From Oscillatoria acuminata PCC 6304 (GTDB taxonomy: Bacteria > Cyanobacteriota > Cyanobacteriia > Cyanobacteriales > Laspinemataceae), in the NCBI RefSeq assembly GCF_000317105.1, contig NC_019693.1, positions 7,625,444 to 7,689,443 on the forward strand: a stretch of DNA of 64,000 nucleotides, given 5' to 3'. Every line of letters begins with the position of its first letter. The stretch's first letter is position 1. A program made the translations under genes and the position numbers. Shown piece by piece: positions 1 through 9,827 of this stretch. Under the pieces are notes generated by a model. It ran no database searches. It had not been told where the DNA came from and was given only the letters and a program-made list of their open reading frames with translations.

Positions 1-1
1 T

Positions 2-1036
<1,035 letters not shown>

Positions 1037-1103
1037 ACCCTAGTGTTTAGCGGCATCCGGTGAGACTAAAGGATTCTATATCCTGCCTAACTTTCTCAAG
1101 GGA

Positions 1104-1148
1104 GTGCGAAATTCTAGCTCCCTAGTGACAAGAGCTAGAATCTCGCAC
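1104..1148. repeat. Long hairpin between sqdB and sqdX
   Basis: A 17-bp stem with one mismatch (GTGCGA...ATTCTAGCTC against GAGCTAGAAT...TCGCAC) around an 11-nt loop. It has no T-run, so it is not a textbook terminator. The GTGCGA core resembles the GAGTGCGAGC palindromes at 41461-41513, so it may belong to an interspersed repeat family. It may also stabilise the sqdB mRNA end. Confidence 0.6.
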
Positions 1149-1221
1149 TATCATTCATCAATTAAAACCGTTGAAGTTGCTCAGAGGCTGACCTAAAACC
1201 CTTGCGTAACTAAAATTTGAT

Positions 1222-2355
1222 ATGAGAATTGCACTTTTTACCGAAACCTTTTATCCCAAAGTTGATGGCATCGTCACCCGACTTTGCCGCACTGTCGAAC
1301 AACTGCAACGCGCTGGCGATCAAGTCCTCGTCTTTTCTCCAGACTACGGCATTACTGAATACAAAGGAGCCGAAGTTTACGGCGTTACCGGCTATCCCTT
1401 ACCCCTCTATCCCGAACTCAAATTAGCCTTTCCCACCCCATCTTTACGAGGCAAACTTGAAGCCTTTCAACCGGATTTAATTCATGTCGTCAACCCCGCT
1501 GTGTTAGGAGTTGGGGGAATTTACTACGCCAAAAGTCTGAAAATTCCCTTAGTTGCTTCCTACCATACCCACCTCCCCAAATATTTGCACCATTATGGGT
1601 TAGGAGTGCTAGAACCCCTGCTTTGGGAATTGCTGAAAGCGGGTCATAATCAAGCGGAATTGAACTTATGCACCTCAATGGCAATGGTGGAAGAATTACG
1701 AAATCATGACATTGAACGGGTGGATTTGTGGCAGCGTGGGGTGGATACGGAGTTGTTTCAACCCCATTTAGCCAGTCGAGAAATGCGGAGTCGCCTCAGT
1801 CAAGGGAATCCGGACAGTCCCCTGCTGCTGTATGTCGGACGACTCGGTGCTGAGAAAGAAATCGATCGCATTAAACCCGTCCTAGAAGCGATTCCCAATG
1901 CCAGATTAGCCTTAGTCGGTGATGGACCCACTCGGCAACAACTCGAACAACACTTTGCCGGGACTCCCACCCATTTTGTCGGCTATTTACACGGAGAAGA
2001 ATTAGCTAGCGCCTTCGCTTCAGCCGATGCCTTTATTTTTCCTTCCCGAACAGAAACTCTGGGTTTAGTCCTTTTAGAAGCAATGGCAGCCGGTTGTCCC
2101 GTAGTTGCTGCTGCCAGAGGTGGGATTTTGGATATTGTTACCGATGGGGTCAACGGATGCTTGTTTGATCCCGATGACGAGAATGGTGCGATCGCCGCCA
2201 CCCAACGCCTCCTCGCCAACCAAATCGAACGCCAATCCCTCCGCCAAAATGCTCGCAAAGAAGCAGAACAATGGGGATGGCAAGCGGCAACCGCGCAATT
2301 GCGACGCTATTACCAAACCATCCTAGGTTCGGGTCGTTTACCCCTAGCTGCCTAA
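1222..2355 (+). CDS. sqdX: SQDG synthase, GT4 glycosyltransferase
   Basis: Transfers sulfoquinovose from UDP-sulfoquinovose to diacylglycerol to form SQDG at the thylakoid/cytoplasmic membrane. The 377-residue protein has a GT-B fold of the GT4 family: N-terminal MRIALFTETFYPKVDG with the glycine-rich donor loop, a central LLYVGRLGAEKEID motif, and the C-terminal E-x7-E block PSRTETLGLVLLEAMA that contacts the nucleotide sugar. Length matches cyanobacterial SqdX. It lies directly downstream of sqdB on the same strand, separated by a hairpin. No strong Shine-Dalgarno precedes the ATG, which is common in cyanobacteria. Downstream is a purine/pyrimidine hairpin and then the IscB element, so the insertion sits behind the sqd operon. 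Confidence 0.93.
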   Translation: MRIALFTETFYPKVDGIVTRLCRTVEQLQRAGDQVLVFSPDYGITEYKGAEVYGVTGYPLPLYPELKLAFPTPSLRGKLEAFQPDLIHVVNPAVLGVGGIYYAKSLKIPLVASYHTHLPKYLHHYGLGVLEPLLWELLKAGHNQAELNLCTSMAMVEELRNHDIERVDLWQRGVDTELFQPHLASREMRSRLSQGNPDSPLLLYVGRLGAEKEIDRIKPVLEAIPNARLALVGDGPTRQQLEQHFAGTPTHFVGYLHGEELASAFASADAFIFPSRTETLGLVLLEAMAAGCPVVAAARGGILDIVTDGVNGCLFDPDDENGAIAATQRLLANQIERQSLRQNARKEAEQWGWQAATAQLRRYYQTILGSGRLPLAA

Positions 2356-2555
2356 TGGGGATGGAGGAGATGGGGAGGATGGGGAGGATGGGGGAGATAG
2401 GGGAGTTGGGGAGGATGGAGGAGAAAAAACGACTGAAGTCGTTAATAGGAAGATCTCCCGTCTCTTCCGTCTCTCCCCCATCTCTCGTCTCTCCCCCCTC
2501 TCTCGTCTCTCCCCCACCTCCCCCATCTCCCCAATTTCCCCACATTTCCCAGGGG
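2356..2555. repeat. Purine tract and pyrimidine tract forming a very long imperfect inverted repeat
   Basis: From 2356 to about 2425 the plus strand is almost pure G/A with GGGGAGGAT-like units; from about 2452 to 2555 it is almost pure C/T with CTCTCCCC-like units. The centre (2429-2442) is ACGACT, GA, AGTCGT. The halves can pair into an imperfect hairpin of roughly 90 bp per arm. It could terminate sqdX transcripts. It also abuts the start of the guide RNA, so its last bases may encode the guide of the IscB element. Confidence 0.65.
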
Positions 2556-2845
2556 TAGCGTACCATAGAGATCAGGCAAATCTGAGCCGGTAAGCGTTGA
2601 TAAAACGTCAGGAACCCGCCGCTAAATGCTTTGCATTATAGCGGGGGCAAGTAAGAAGCCCAAACGTGACCAGCCTAAGTCCCACGAGGACTACGTTACC
2701 TCTAAGTGTTAAAGTTCCTACCCTGGGATGCGTTGCCAGTTCCAGGCTCTAGAACTCCAGCATTAAACAGGCTTAATCGGGTTAAACCAGTGTGTTGGAG
2801 AAAGTACCGAGGCGTAACTTAGGCGAGGCAAACGTTACCCTTTTT
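2556..2845 (+). ncRNA. Putative omega RNA (HEARO-type) of the IscB element
   Basis: A gene-free, structured stretch of about 290 nt directly upstream of iscB on the same strand, the position and size of the HEARO/omega RNA known to partner IscB nucleases. A clear hairpin is visible at 2619-2644 (CCGCTA-AATGC, loop TTT, GCATT-A-TAGCGG), and other short complementary segments follow. In this family the guide is at the RNA 5' end, so it would be read from the C-rich tract ending near 2555. Ends are estimated: the 3' end is placed before the iscB ribosome-binding site at 2847-2852. I could not fold it or compare it with the family model. Confidence 0.7.
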
Positions 2846-2862
2846 TAAGGAGTTCGTGTATT

Positions 2863-4143
2863 ATGCACGTTTTCGTTCTCGATACCAACAAAAAACCGCT
2901 TTCACCTTGCCATCCCTGTAAGGCGCGACAGCTACTAAAATCCGGTCGAGCTTCAGTATTTCGCCGCTATCCGTTTACGATTATTTTGCACGATACTAAA
3001 GCCCTCGATTCTACTGTTGGGGAAACTCGACTTAAAATCGATCCGGGTTCCCAAATAACCGGACTGGCAATTTGTCAAGAAAACCGAGTGATCTGGGCCG
3101 CCGAACTCGTGCATCGAGGGTCAGCAATTAAGGATGCACTCTTATCGCGCCGTCAATTGCGTAGAGGAAGGCGCAACCGAAAAACTCGCTATCGCAAGCC
3201 GCGCTTTCTGAACCGCACGCGCAAACCGGGTTGGTTGCCACCGTCGTTGGAGAGTCGGATTTCTAATGTCCTAACTTGGGTCAACCGCTTGCTCCTTGTT
3301 TGTCACGTTACAGCCATTTCTCAAGAACTGGTTCGGTTCGACACGCAGAAACTTCAAAATCCTGAAGTAACTGGTGTGGAATATCAACAAGGCGAACTCT
3401 TTAGTTACGAGGTTCGGGAATACTTGTTGACCAAGTGGGGACGAAAGTGTGCCTATTGCAGTGCTGAAAATGTACCTCTTGAAGTCGAACACATTCACCC
3501 CAAGTCTAAAGGAGGAAGCGATCGCGTTTCCAATCTGACTTTGGCTTGTCATCCGTGCAACCAAGCCAAAGGCAACCGCAATATCCGCGAGTTTTTATCT
3601 GCCAAGTCTGATATTCTTAATCGCATTCTCAAGCAATCTAAGACCCCTCTGAAAGATGCGGCTGCGGTGAACGCGACGCGGTGGAAGTTGTACCAGCAGT
3701 TGAAAGAAACTGGATTAACTGTTGAAACTGGAACGGGGGCTTTAACGAAGTACAACCGCACTCGATTAAACTTGCCTAAAACGCATTGGTTTGATGCAGC
3801 TTGCGTAGGTCAATCTACACCATCCAGTTTAAAGATTCAGGTATTGAAGCCCTTGCAAATTCAGGCAACTGGACGGGGAAACCGCCAACGAGTCTTGCCC
3901 AACAAATATGGCTTTGCACGAGGGCATCGCCCGCGCCAACGCTATTTCTTCGGTTTTAAAACTGGAGACATAGTGATCGCCGACATACCGAAAGGCAAGA
4001 AAGCTGGAAGGTATTTAGGTCGCCTGGCTTGCCGCACTTCGGGTCGCTTTAACATTAAAACTGTTGAGCTTACTGTGCAAGGCATTAGTCACAAATACTG
4101 CCAAATTACCCATCACGGAGATGGCTACCTGTATGGTCTCTAA
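2863..4143 (+). CDS. iscB: IscB RNA-guided endonuclease (RuvC + HNH)
   Basis: A small ancestor-type relative of Cas9 that cuts DNA guided by omega RNA. Domains in its 426 residues: N-terminal PLMP-type domain (KPLSPCHPCKARQLL, 11-25), RuvC-I (KIDPGSQ, Asp60), arginine-rich bridge helix (about 95-120), RuvC-II (ISQELVRFD, Glu155), HNH with zinc cysteines C196/C199 and C229/C232 and the EVEHIHP motif (His210), RuvC-III (KTHWFDAACVG, His308 and Asp311), then a C-terminal basic target-interaction region. All catalytic residues appear present, so the enzyme may be active. Length is typical. AAGGAG at 2847-2852 lies 10 nt before the ATG and fixes the start. The preceding non-coding RNA is its likely partner. 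Confidence 0.93.
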   Translation: MHVFVLDTNKKPLSPCHPCKARQLLKSGRASVFRRYPFTIILHDTKALDSTVGETRLKIDPGSQITGLAICQENRVIWAAELVHRGSAIKDALLSRRQLRRGRRNRKTRYRKPRFLNRTRKPGWLPPSLESRISNVLTWVNRLLLVCHVTAISQELVRFDTQKLQNPEVTGVEYQQGELFSYEVREYLLTKWGRKCAYCSAENVPLEVEHIHPKSKGGSDRVSNLTLACHPCNQAKGNRNIREFLSAKSDILNRILKQSKTPLKDAAAVNATRWKLYQQLKETGLTVETGTGALTKYNRTRLNLPKTHWFDAACVGQSTPSSLKIQVLKPLQIQATGRGNRQRVLPNKYGFARGHRPRQRYFFGFKTGDIVIADIPKGKKAGRYLGRLACRTSGRFNIKTVELTVQGISHKYCQITHHGDGYLYGL

Positions 4144-4236
4144 AGCGATGCCTTGTCAGGCAGTTAATTTATTAGCGGGAATTACTCTCTCGTTAAAATT
4201 GTCGTTTATACCGGGAGTCTTCTTCCCGCATTTTAG

Positions 4237-6813
4237 ATGACATTTTCAGGCACTGGTAGCGTTCTAGCGGCTTTAACTCGGGTGGGTCGCATGGGGGAGT
4301 TGACCCGGCGGGTCAAGGATATGCAGGTTGGCGAATTTGTCTGCATCCTTGATTTTATTACGGCAGAATTTCAACAATGTCTGCTGGCGATCGATCTGAT
4401 TAATAATGAAGCGCTCGAAATTCTGTTAGAACAACTCCTCGATGCCTTCACCCTCAAAATTAGTCAAATCCTGCAAGCAGAAAAGACGACTATTTTTTTA
4501 ATTGACCAAGAAAAAGAGCAACTTTGGTCAAAAATTAGCCAGGATGACACGGGGAAAAGTACCGAAATCCGATTACCCATCCATATCGGCATTCTCGGTC
4601 ATGTTGCTTGCAATGGGGAAAGTGTCAATATTGCTGATGTTCGCAATCATCCTTTATTTCAAGCAGAAGTCGATGAACCCCCGGGATGTGACCCGCGAAA
4701 TCTGCTTTGTGAACCGATTTTTAGCAGCAAAGACACCGATCGCGTGGTGGCGGTGGTTCAGGTCCTCAACAAAATGGCTGAGGTTCCCTTTGATCGCGAG
4801 GATCAGCTTCAATTTGCCGGGTTTGCCTCTTCGATCGCGATTATTCTGGAAAGTTGTCAGTCTTTTTATGTAGCAGCGAGAAATCAACGCGGGGTTAGTG
4901 CGTTACTGGAAGCAACGACGACTTTAGGTCAAAGTCTGGACCTGGAAACGACGTTACGCGCTGTGATGGACCGCGCCAAGGATTTAATGCAGGCCGATCG
5001 CAGTACCCTATTTTTACTCAGCAAGGAAACGGACGAACTCTGGACGAAAGTCGCCAAAGCAGATGGCAAAACGATGGTGGAAATCCGAATTCCAGCCAAT
5101 CGTGGTATTGCCGGTTATGTTGCCTCCACGGGTCAAACTCTGAATATTCATGATGCCTATCTCGACCCCCGCTTTGACCCGACGACGGACCGAAAAACTG
5201 GCTATCAAACCGCTACGATTCTTTGTATGCCGGTTTATAATGCGTCGGGGGAGTTAATCGGGGTGACGCAACTGATTAATAAACATAAGGGGAGTTTTAA
5301 TTCGTCGGATGAAGCGTTTTTGCGCGCTTTTAATGCTCAGGCGGGAATTGCGTTACAAAACGCGCAATTGTTTGAGAGTGTGTTGCTGGAGAAGCAATAT
5401 CAAAAAGATATTTTAGAAAGCCTTTCCGATGCGGTGATTTCCACCAATATGGACGGGAAAATTGTCACGATTAATGAGGCGGCGTTAGAGTTGCTGGGAT
5501 GTCCGATTCAGAAGGATGACCGTAAACAGAGCGATCGCCAGTTTCAGCTTCAACGGGAAAATAAGCAAAAACTGCTATTGTGGCAGCAAAAGTTACAAGG
5601 CCGCTATGTTTGGGAAGTGGTCCCGATTGACAATCTGAGATTTCGCTTACAGGATGCGTTACAAAATGCAGCAAGGCATTTCGTCCCGGAACAAAGTCTG
5701 ACGATTGGGTTAGTCAAGTTGGATGAAACGAATATGGAGAGTGCGATTTTGGTGATAGGCGATCGCAACAATCCAGAGTTTTACATCCCCTGGAATGAAC
5801 CCGATGAAAATGGCATAAAATACCCCAAAAGTCAAGTTAAAGAAATTGAACGCAGTCTCAACCTCACGGTGAATCCTTTAACCAACCCAGAAGGGGGAGT
5901 CCGGGGTGGATTAGTGGTTTTGGAAGATATTAGCCGGGAAAAACGGATGAAGACCACCATGTATCGGTACATGACCCCTGGGGTTGCGGAACGAGTCATG
6001 GCATTGGGGGAAGATGCCTTAATGGTGGGGGAACGCAAAGAAGTCACCATTTTATTCTCGGATATTCGTGGTTATACAACCCTGACGGAAAACCTAGAAG
6101 CGGCAGAAGTCGTCTCGCTTTTAAATAACTATTTCGAGACGATGGTAGAAGCGGTTTTTAACTGCGATGGAACCTTAGATAAATTTATTGGGGATGCGTT
6201 AATGGCGGTATTTGGTGCGCCGTTACCGCTGAAAGACCACGCTTGGAAGGCGGTGCAATCGGCCTTAGATATGCGTCGGCGTTTAGATGAATTTAATCGT
6301 CATCAAAAAGAGCATACCATTCGCATCGGCATTGGGATTAGTTCCGGGGAAGTAGTGTCCGGAAATATTGGCAGTCAAAAGCGGATGGATTATACGGTGA
6401 TTGGGGATGGGGTGAATTTAAGTGCGCGGTTAGAAAGCGTGACAAAGGAATATAAATGTGATATTATTATTAGCGAATTTACTTATCAACTCTGTAGCGA
6501 TCGCATCTGGGTTAGAGAGTTAGATAAGATTCGGGTGAAGGGGAAAAATCAAGCGGTAGGGATTTATGAATTAATTGGCGATCGGCAGACTCCCCTGGAT
6601 GCCGAAAAAGAGAAATTCCTAGACTTGTACCGCGCCGCACGTACTGCTTATATCGCTAGGAATTTTTCCGAATCGATTACCCTCTTTCAATCCGCAGGCG
6701 CAATTTATCCCGAAGACCAAGCGGTCAAAATTCACATTCAAAGAGCGGAAGATTATCTGAAAACACCACCGCCAGAAGAGTGGGATGGCGTGCATACGAT
6801 GACGACCAAGTGA
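4237..6813 (+). CDS. GAF-GAF-PAS class III adenylate cyclase
   Basis: Soluble signalling enzyme predicted to make cAMP. Domains in 858 residues: GAF1 about 50-210, GAF2 about 220-380 with an NKFDE-like set, a PAS-like region about 395-530, cyclase homology domain about 600-780, and a short TPR-like tail. Catalytic residues are intact: metal-binding Asp609 (FSDIRGYT) and Asp653 (KFIGDA), adenine-selecting Lys649 and Asp718 (MDYTVIGD), transition-state Asn727 and Arg731. Lys/Asp indicates ATP rather than GTP. The GAF domains lack an obvious bilin cysteine motif; the ligand is unknown. The listed ATG is part of the ATGA bordering the IscB element and has no Shine-Dalgarno, so translation may start downstream, for example at Met18 (4288). 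Confidence 0.9.
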   Translation: MTFSGTGSVLAALTRVGRMGELTRRVKDMQVGEFVCILDFITAEFQQCLLAIDLINNEALEILLEQLLDAFTLKISQILQAEKTTIFLIDQEKEQLWSKISQDDTGKSTEIRLPIHIGILGHVACNGESVNIADVRNHPLFQAEVDEPPGCDPRNLLCEPIFSSKDTDRVVAVVQVLNKMAEVPFDREDQLQFAGFASSIAIILESCQSFYVAARNQRGVSALLEATTTLGQSLDLETTLRAVMDRAKDLMQADRSTLFLLSKETDELWTKVAKADGKTMVEIRIPANRGIAGYVASTGQTLNIHDAYLDPRFDPTTDRKTGYQTATILCMPVYNASGELIGVTQLINKHKGSFNSSDEAFLRAFNAQAGIALQNAQLFESVLLEKQYQKDILESLSDAVISTNMDGKIVTINEAALELLGCPIQKDDRKQSDRQFQLQRENKQKLLLWQQKLQGRYVWEVVPIDNLRFRLQDALQNAARHFVPEQSLTIGLVKLDETNMESAILVIGDRNNPEFYIPWNEPDENGIKYPKSQVKEIERSLNLTVNPLTNPEGGVRGGLVVLEDISREKRMKTTMYRYMTPGVAERVMALGEDALMVGERKEVTILFSDIRGYTTLTENLEAAEVVSLLNNYFETMVEAVFNCDGTLDKFIGDALMAVFGAPLPLKDHAWKAVQSALDMRRRLDEFNRHQKEHTIRIGIGISSGEVVSGNIGSQKRMDYTVIGDGVNLSARLESVTKEYKCDIIISEFTYQLCSDRIWVRELDKIRVKGKNQAVGIYELIGDRQTPLDAEKEKFLDLYRAARTAYIARNFSESITLFQSAGAIYPEDQAVKIHIQRAEDYLKTPPPEEWDGVHTMTTK

Positions 6814-6844
6814 GTGGGTTTGTAAAAGTTCAGGAAAATAAGCG

Positions 6845-7921
6845 ATGACTATTATGTCGTACAATAACAAAAAAACAACTCGATATAGAGGGAAGAACTG
6901 GCAAGGAATGTCATATCCAGTCTCCCTCAAACCTCATGATACGGTGATCTGTTGTGATCTCAGAAATACTCAATTAGATGGATTGAATCTGTCGGGAGTT
7001 GAGTTTTTCGGTTGCCGTTTGAATGGGACATCCTTTCGAGGAGCCACCCTTCGCGGAACCCGATTCATCGGCTGTTTCTCCTCCGATGAAGGGCCAGCAC
7101 CAGAGTTTAGTGATTCGATTCGAGAAGATATTTTCGTGATCGATTCCCATATTAATTTCTCGGATCCAAGGCTTACGGATCCTTTTTGGGGGGACGATTT
7201 GAGAGTGGATGACTGGGATCCGCGTCAGCCCACCGGAAAATGGCCTGAAGACGTGGCAACAGCAGCAAACCAAACGTTATCCGAACGGAATGATACTCGA
7301 TACGATGCGGCGATCGCCCTAGGAGAGTTAAATAACCAAGTCGTTGCGCCTCTGTTGGGGACGCTATTAGCCGATCCGGAATGGGATGTGCGTTCAATAG
7401 CGCTTAAAGTCTTAGCAAATCTCCGACATCAGGAATTTCCCCAGGGCGATCGCACGTTATTAGAGTGGATGTTCCTCCGTCTGGGAGATGATCATTCTAT
7501 CGTTAGGCAGAAAGCCGTCAAACTGGTTGAAAAAATTTCCCCTCCTGATGAAGTTTTGGTTGATGCCATCTCCGAGATCATGGCGAGTTCATTAGAAGAA
7601 CAACGGGAGGGTCTTGATTCGGTGATTCAATTCTGCCAAGTTGATGAAAAATATGGCCACTTATTGAAGCAACTGGATCCGGTTTTACTTCCTGTCATTC
7701 ACCGTCAAATGAGGGCCGATTCATCAGAAGAAAATCTGGCGGGTCTTTATGCCGCGATTGACTTATGCGAACTGGATGATAGATATTTTCATTTGTTGGA
7801 GGAAAAGACGATTAAAGCGCTGCGATCGAGTACAGACGTAAAAGTGAGTGAGCAGGCTGGCGATCTTTGGGCTATTCTGGAGGATGCAGATAGTTTACCC
7901 AATTTATTACCGGGCAATTAA
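6845..7921 (+). CDS. Pentapeptide-repeat plus HEAT-repeat protein
   Basis: No enzymatic motif. Residues about 36-75 fit A/C-D/N-L-x-x pentapeptide repeats (CDLRNTQLDGLNLSGVEF), giving a short right-handed beta-helix. Residues about 140-330 are helical HEAT-like repeats (ALGELNN..VAPLLGTLLADPEWDVRSIALKVL). Such proteins usually act as binding scaffolds. The combination does not tell the partner. AGGA at 6832-6835 lies 9 nt before the ATG and supports this start; a second ATG lies at 6854. It follows the cyclase by 31 nt on the same strand and may be co-transcribed, so it could act in the same signalling path. A terminator-like hairpin lies downstream at 8081-8106. Confidence 0.75.
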   Translation: MTIMSYNNKKTTRYRGKNWQGMSYPVSLKPHDTVICCDLRNTQLDGLNLSGVEFFGCRLNGTSFRGATLRGTRFIGCFSSDEGPAPEFSDSIREDIFVIDSHINFSDPRLTDPFWGDDLRVDDWDPRQPTGKWPEDVATAANQTLSERNDTRYDAAIALGELNNQVVAPLLGTLLADPEWDVRSIALKVLANLRHQEFPQGDRTLLEWMFLRLGDDHSIVRQKAVKLVEKISPPDEVLVDAISEIMASSLEEQREGLDSVIQFCQVDEKYGHLLKQLDPVLLPVIHRQMRADSSEENLAGLYAAIDLCELDDRYFHLLEEKTIKALRSSTDVKVSEQAGDLWAILEDADSLPNLLPGN

Positions 7922-8049
7922 ACGATTAAATCAGCTTAAATCATCAGGGCTTGGGACCTTACTATCTGGCTGTTCTGTTCAGGGAAAGTAGGGTTTACAG
8001 TGTTTCCCTTTCATCCCCAATACAGATATAAAAAGTCTATTTTATATCT

Positions 8050-8070
8050 TAGCCTGCGGAGGCAGGCTTC
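8050..8070. repeat. TAGCCTGCGGAGGCAGGCTT palindromic repeat
   Basis: AGCCTGC-CGGAG-GCAGGCT-type palindrome, also present at 12288-12307. It continues into GTCCGTATAGCC here and GTTAGTATAGCC there, so the conserved unit is longer than the palindrome and belongs to a dispersed family. Confidence 0.75.
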
Positions 8071-8080
8071 GTCCGTATAG

Positions 8081-8106
8081 CCCCACCCTTTAGGGTGCGG
8101 GGTTTT
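8081..8106 (+). terminator. Intrinsic terminator-like hairpin
   Basis: CCCCACCCTT paired with AGGGTGCGGGG (one mismatch) followed by TTTT. It lies 160 nt after the HEAT-repeat gene and just before the convergent toxin-antitoxin genes, a suitable place to end plus-strand transcription. Confidence 0.6.
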
Positions 8107-8108
8107 AT

Positions 8109-8463
8109 TCATTGATGAATGATGATTGCATCCCGACTGATTTCGATATAACTGTGGGTTTCTAAAAGTACCGTAATTTGTTCTAAGTTTTTTTGAAACA
8201 AATTCTCTAATTCATTATTGTTGATATTACCCGTAGAAATCAACAGGAGTTTATAAGGTTGCTTTTGGAGCAAGTAATGACTCCACAAAATCCGCATCTT
8301 TACTAATTAAAATTCGCTGTTCTTGAATTGACAAGCTGTTTAAGTCCGAGTCACGGGTAGCATTTCTCTGGGGTAAATCGCTGGTGTGAATGGCATCATA
8401 TCCGGCACTTTGGAGAAAACGAGCTAATCTTTTGGGGAGTTGAGCATCAACTAGAAATTTCAT
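8109..8463 (-). pseudogene. DUF5615 PIN-like toxin, split by a frameshift
   Basis: The first part (8463 down to 8251) begins [17 protein letters not shown] and reaches SKDADFVES, the conserved core of DUF5615 PIN-like toxins. It then runs into LLAPKATL and a stop. The reading continues in the +1 frame as YLLQKQPYKLLLISTGNI to 8109, giving the expected full length of about 115 residues. Removing one base in the minus-strand run TCATTAC (near 8272-8280) would restore VES-YLLQKQ. Either the toxin is inactivated, the ribosome shifts frame, or this is a sequencing error. The start overlaps the antitoxin stop as ATGA, the normal layout of this pair. Confidence 0.8.
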
Positions 8464-8696
8464 GATGCTAGGGTATAAACTCGCTTAACCTGACTTAAAC
8501 GGGCAGCAAAGAGTAAGGCGGCTAAAATATCCGCTTCTTCCAAATCTTCATAATCGGCTAAAATTTCAGCATGGGTCATGCCGGAACTGAGGAGTTCTAG
8601 TAAAAATTCCACAGGATAGCGTAACCCGCGAATACAGGGTTTACCATGACAGATTTCTGGGTCGATGGTGATGCGTTGTAAGGGAGAATTATCCAT
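8460..8696 (-). CDS. DUF433 antitoxin
   Basis: A 78-residue DUF433 protein: [29 protein letters not shown], then [25 protein letters not shown]433 proteins carry a winged-helix-like DNA-binding fold and act as antitoxins to DUF5615 PIN-like nucleases. It precedes the toxin with a 4-nt ATGA overlap, which implies translational coupling. The antitoxin frame is intact while the toxin is frameshifted, so the module may now be only a relic or an anti-addiction factor. Confidence 0.85.
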   Translation of the reverse strand: MDNSPLQRITIDPEICHGKPCIRGLRYPVEFLLELLSSGMTHAEILADYEDLEEADILAALLFAARLSQVKRVYTLAS

Positions 8697-8891
8697 GATG
8701 AATCGCTGAATAAAGGATTGTATTTGGCTCAGTATTGGTTACTATTATAGCCCGTTTCCATCGGTTGAGTTACAAAGCGATGCTAAATTGCCACTTGAAA
8801 AACGCATAACAGTTTTGAGAGGGGGACCGCATGAGTCCGCGAACCGCGATATAAATTGTTAATTATTTTGATTCCCCGACTCGAACTTACT

Positions 8892-9713
8892 TCATTTTAA
8901 AGAACTTTCATGCCATTCCCCTAACACCCAATCTGATATCTTTGATAACAAGGTAAAAATCAGAATTCCCAGAATTGTCACCAACAATAAGGCGGCAAAC
9001 ATTCTAGGAATTTGCAGATTGTAACCGGCAATTAGCATTTGATAGGCAATCCCGGAATCGGTCCCGCCAGTCCCGGCGACAAATTCGGCAACCACGGCAC
9101 CAATTAAGGATAATCCCCCACTAATCCGCAATCCTGATAAAAAATAAGGTAAGGCACTCGGTAGTCTCAAATACCAGAGGGTTTGCCACCTTGAGGCTTT
9201 GTAGAGGATAAATAAATCCCGTAAATTGGGGTCGAGGCTATTTAACCCAAAGGTGGTATTAGAAATAATCGGGAAAAAGGCGACAATCCAGGCACAAGTC
9301 ACCAAAGCACCAAAGGTATAGTCTTTAAACCAGATAATAATTAAAGGTGCGATCGCCACGATGGGAGTCGTCTGCAAAACAATCGCATAAGGATACAAAC
9401 TTTTCTCAATCCACTTACTTTGAGACATCAAAACTGCAATCATTAACCCAGAAATTGCAGCGGTGATAAAGGCCACCACCGTAATTTTTAAAGTAATGAG
9501 CAACGCGGGAAACAAAATCGGCCAATCTTTAATTAAAGCCTGAAAAATCACCGAAGGTTTCGGCAATAAATACACAGGAGTTTCAGTGACTTCCACCCCA
9601 ATTTCCCAAGCGGATAGCACTAGAATCCCGACCAGAAGTGGGGCAAGGGTATCCAGAGACAATAACTTGTTTTTTTTTAGTTTAGCTAAAATTAATGCGA
9701 TATCTTTGTTCAT
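8892..9713 (-). CDS. ABC transporter permease, SsuC/ThiX-like
   Basis: Inner-membrane channel subunit of a BPD-type importer (ssuC/tauC/ribX/thiX group). Several transmembrane helices (LAPLLVGILVLSAWEIG, ALLITLKITVVAFITAAI, and others) and the EAA-type cytoplasmic loop (LFILYKASRWQTLWYLRLPSALPYFLSGLR) that docks the ATPase are visible. The frame is open up to 9866, but those extra 51 codons include a GAAACCGGGTTTC repeat (read as QKPGFS), so I place the start at ATG 9713 (MNKDIALIL), giving 274 residues. Its ATPase and binding protein are encoded upstream on the same strand, separated by a pterin synthase and a reductase. Substrate unknown; THI5-type systems import pyrimidines, riboflavin or sulfonates. 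Confidence 0.85.
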   Translation of the reverse strand: MNKDIALILAKLKKNKLLSLDTLAPLLVGILVLSAWEIGVEVTETPVYLLPKPSVIFQALIKDWPILFPALLITLKITVVAFITAAISGLMIAVLMSQSKWIEKSLYPYAIVLQTTPIVAIAPLIIIWFKDYTFGALVTCAWIVAFFPIISNTTFGLNSLDPNLRDLFILYKASRWQTLWYLRLPSALPYFLSGLRISGGLSLIGAVVAEFVAGTGGTDSGIAYQMLIAGYNLQIPRMFAALLLVTILGILIFTLLSKISDWVLGEWHESSLK

Positions 9714-9827
9714 TTTATCGGTAGCAGTAATCGGTGAATTGGTCCTGTCTGCAAGGGGTGAAACCGTCCGGATTTGAGAGGATAGATACATCAATCGACC
9801 CAAAGGGCATCCGTACAAAATGGGTGA

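Larger units (their letters stand above)
2556..4236 (+). mobile_element. IscB-omega RNA element without transposase
   Basis: Omega RNA plus iscB, with no TnpA (Y1) transposase in the window, so the unit is solo and would depend on a transposase elsewhere. The left end is set at the start of the structured RNA. The right end is inferred at 4236: after iscB comes 90 nt of non-coding sequence with a small hairpin (CGGGA/TCCCG, 4212-4228) and then ATGA at 4237. HEARO elements are described as sitting directly 5' of an ATGA or GTGA tetranucleotide, and this matches. Comparing an empty site in a related strain would fix both ends. Confidence 0.6.

Noticed and set aside
2150..2566. Minus-strand frame of 138 residues across sqdX end and G/A tract
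   Set aside because: Low-complexity translation of the purine/pyrimidine hairpin overlapping sqdX.
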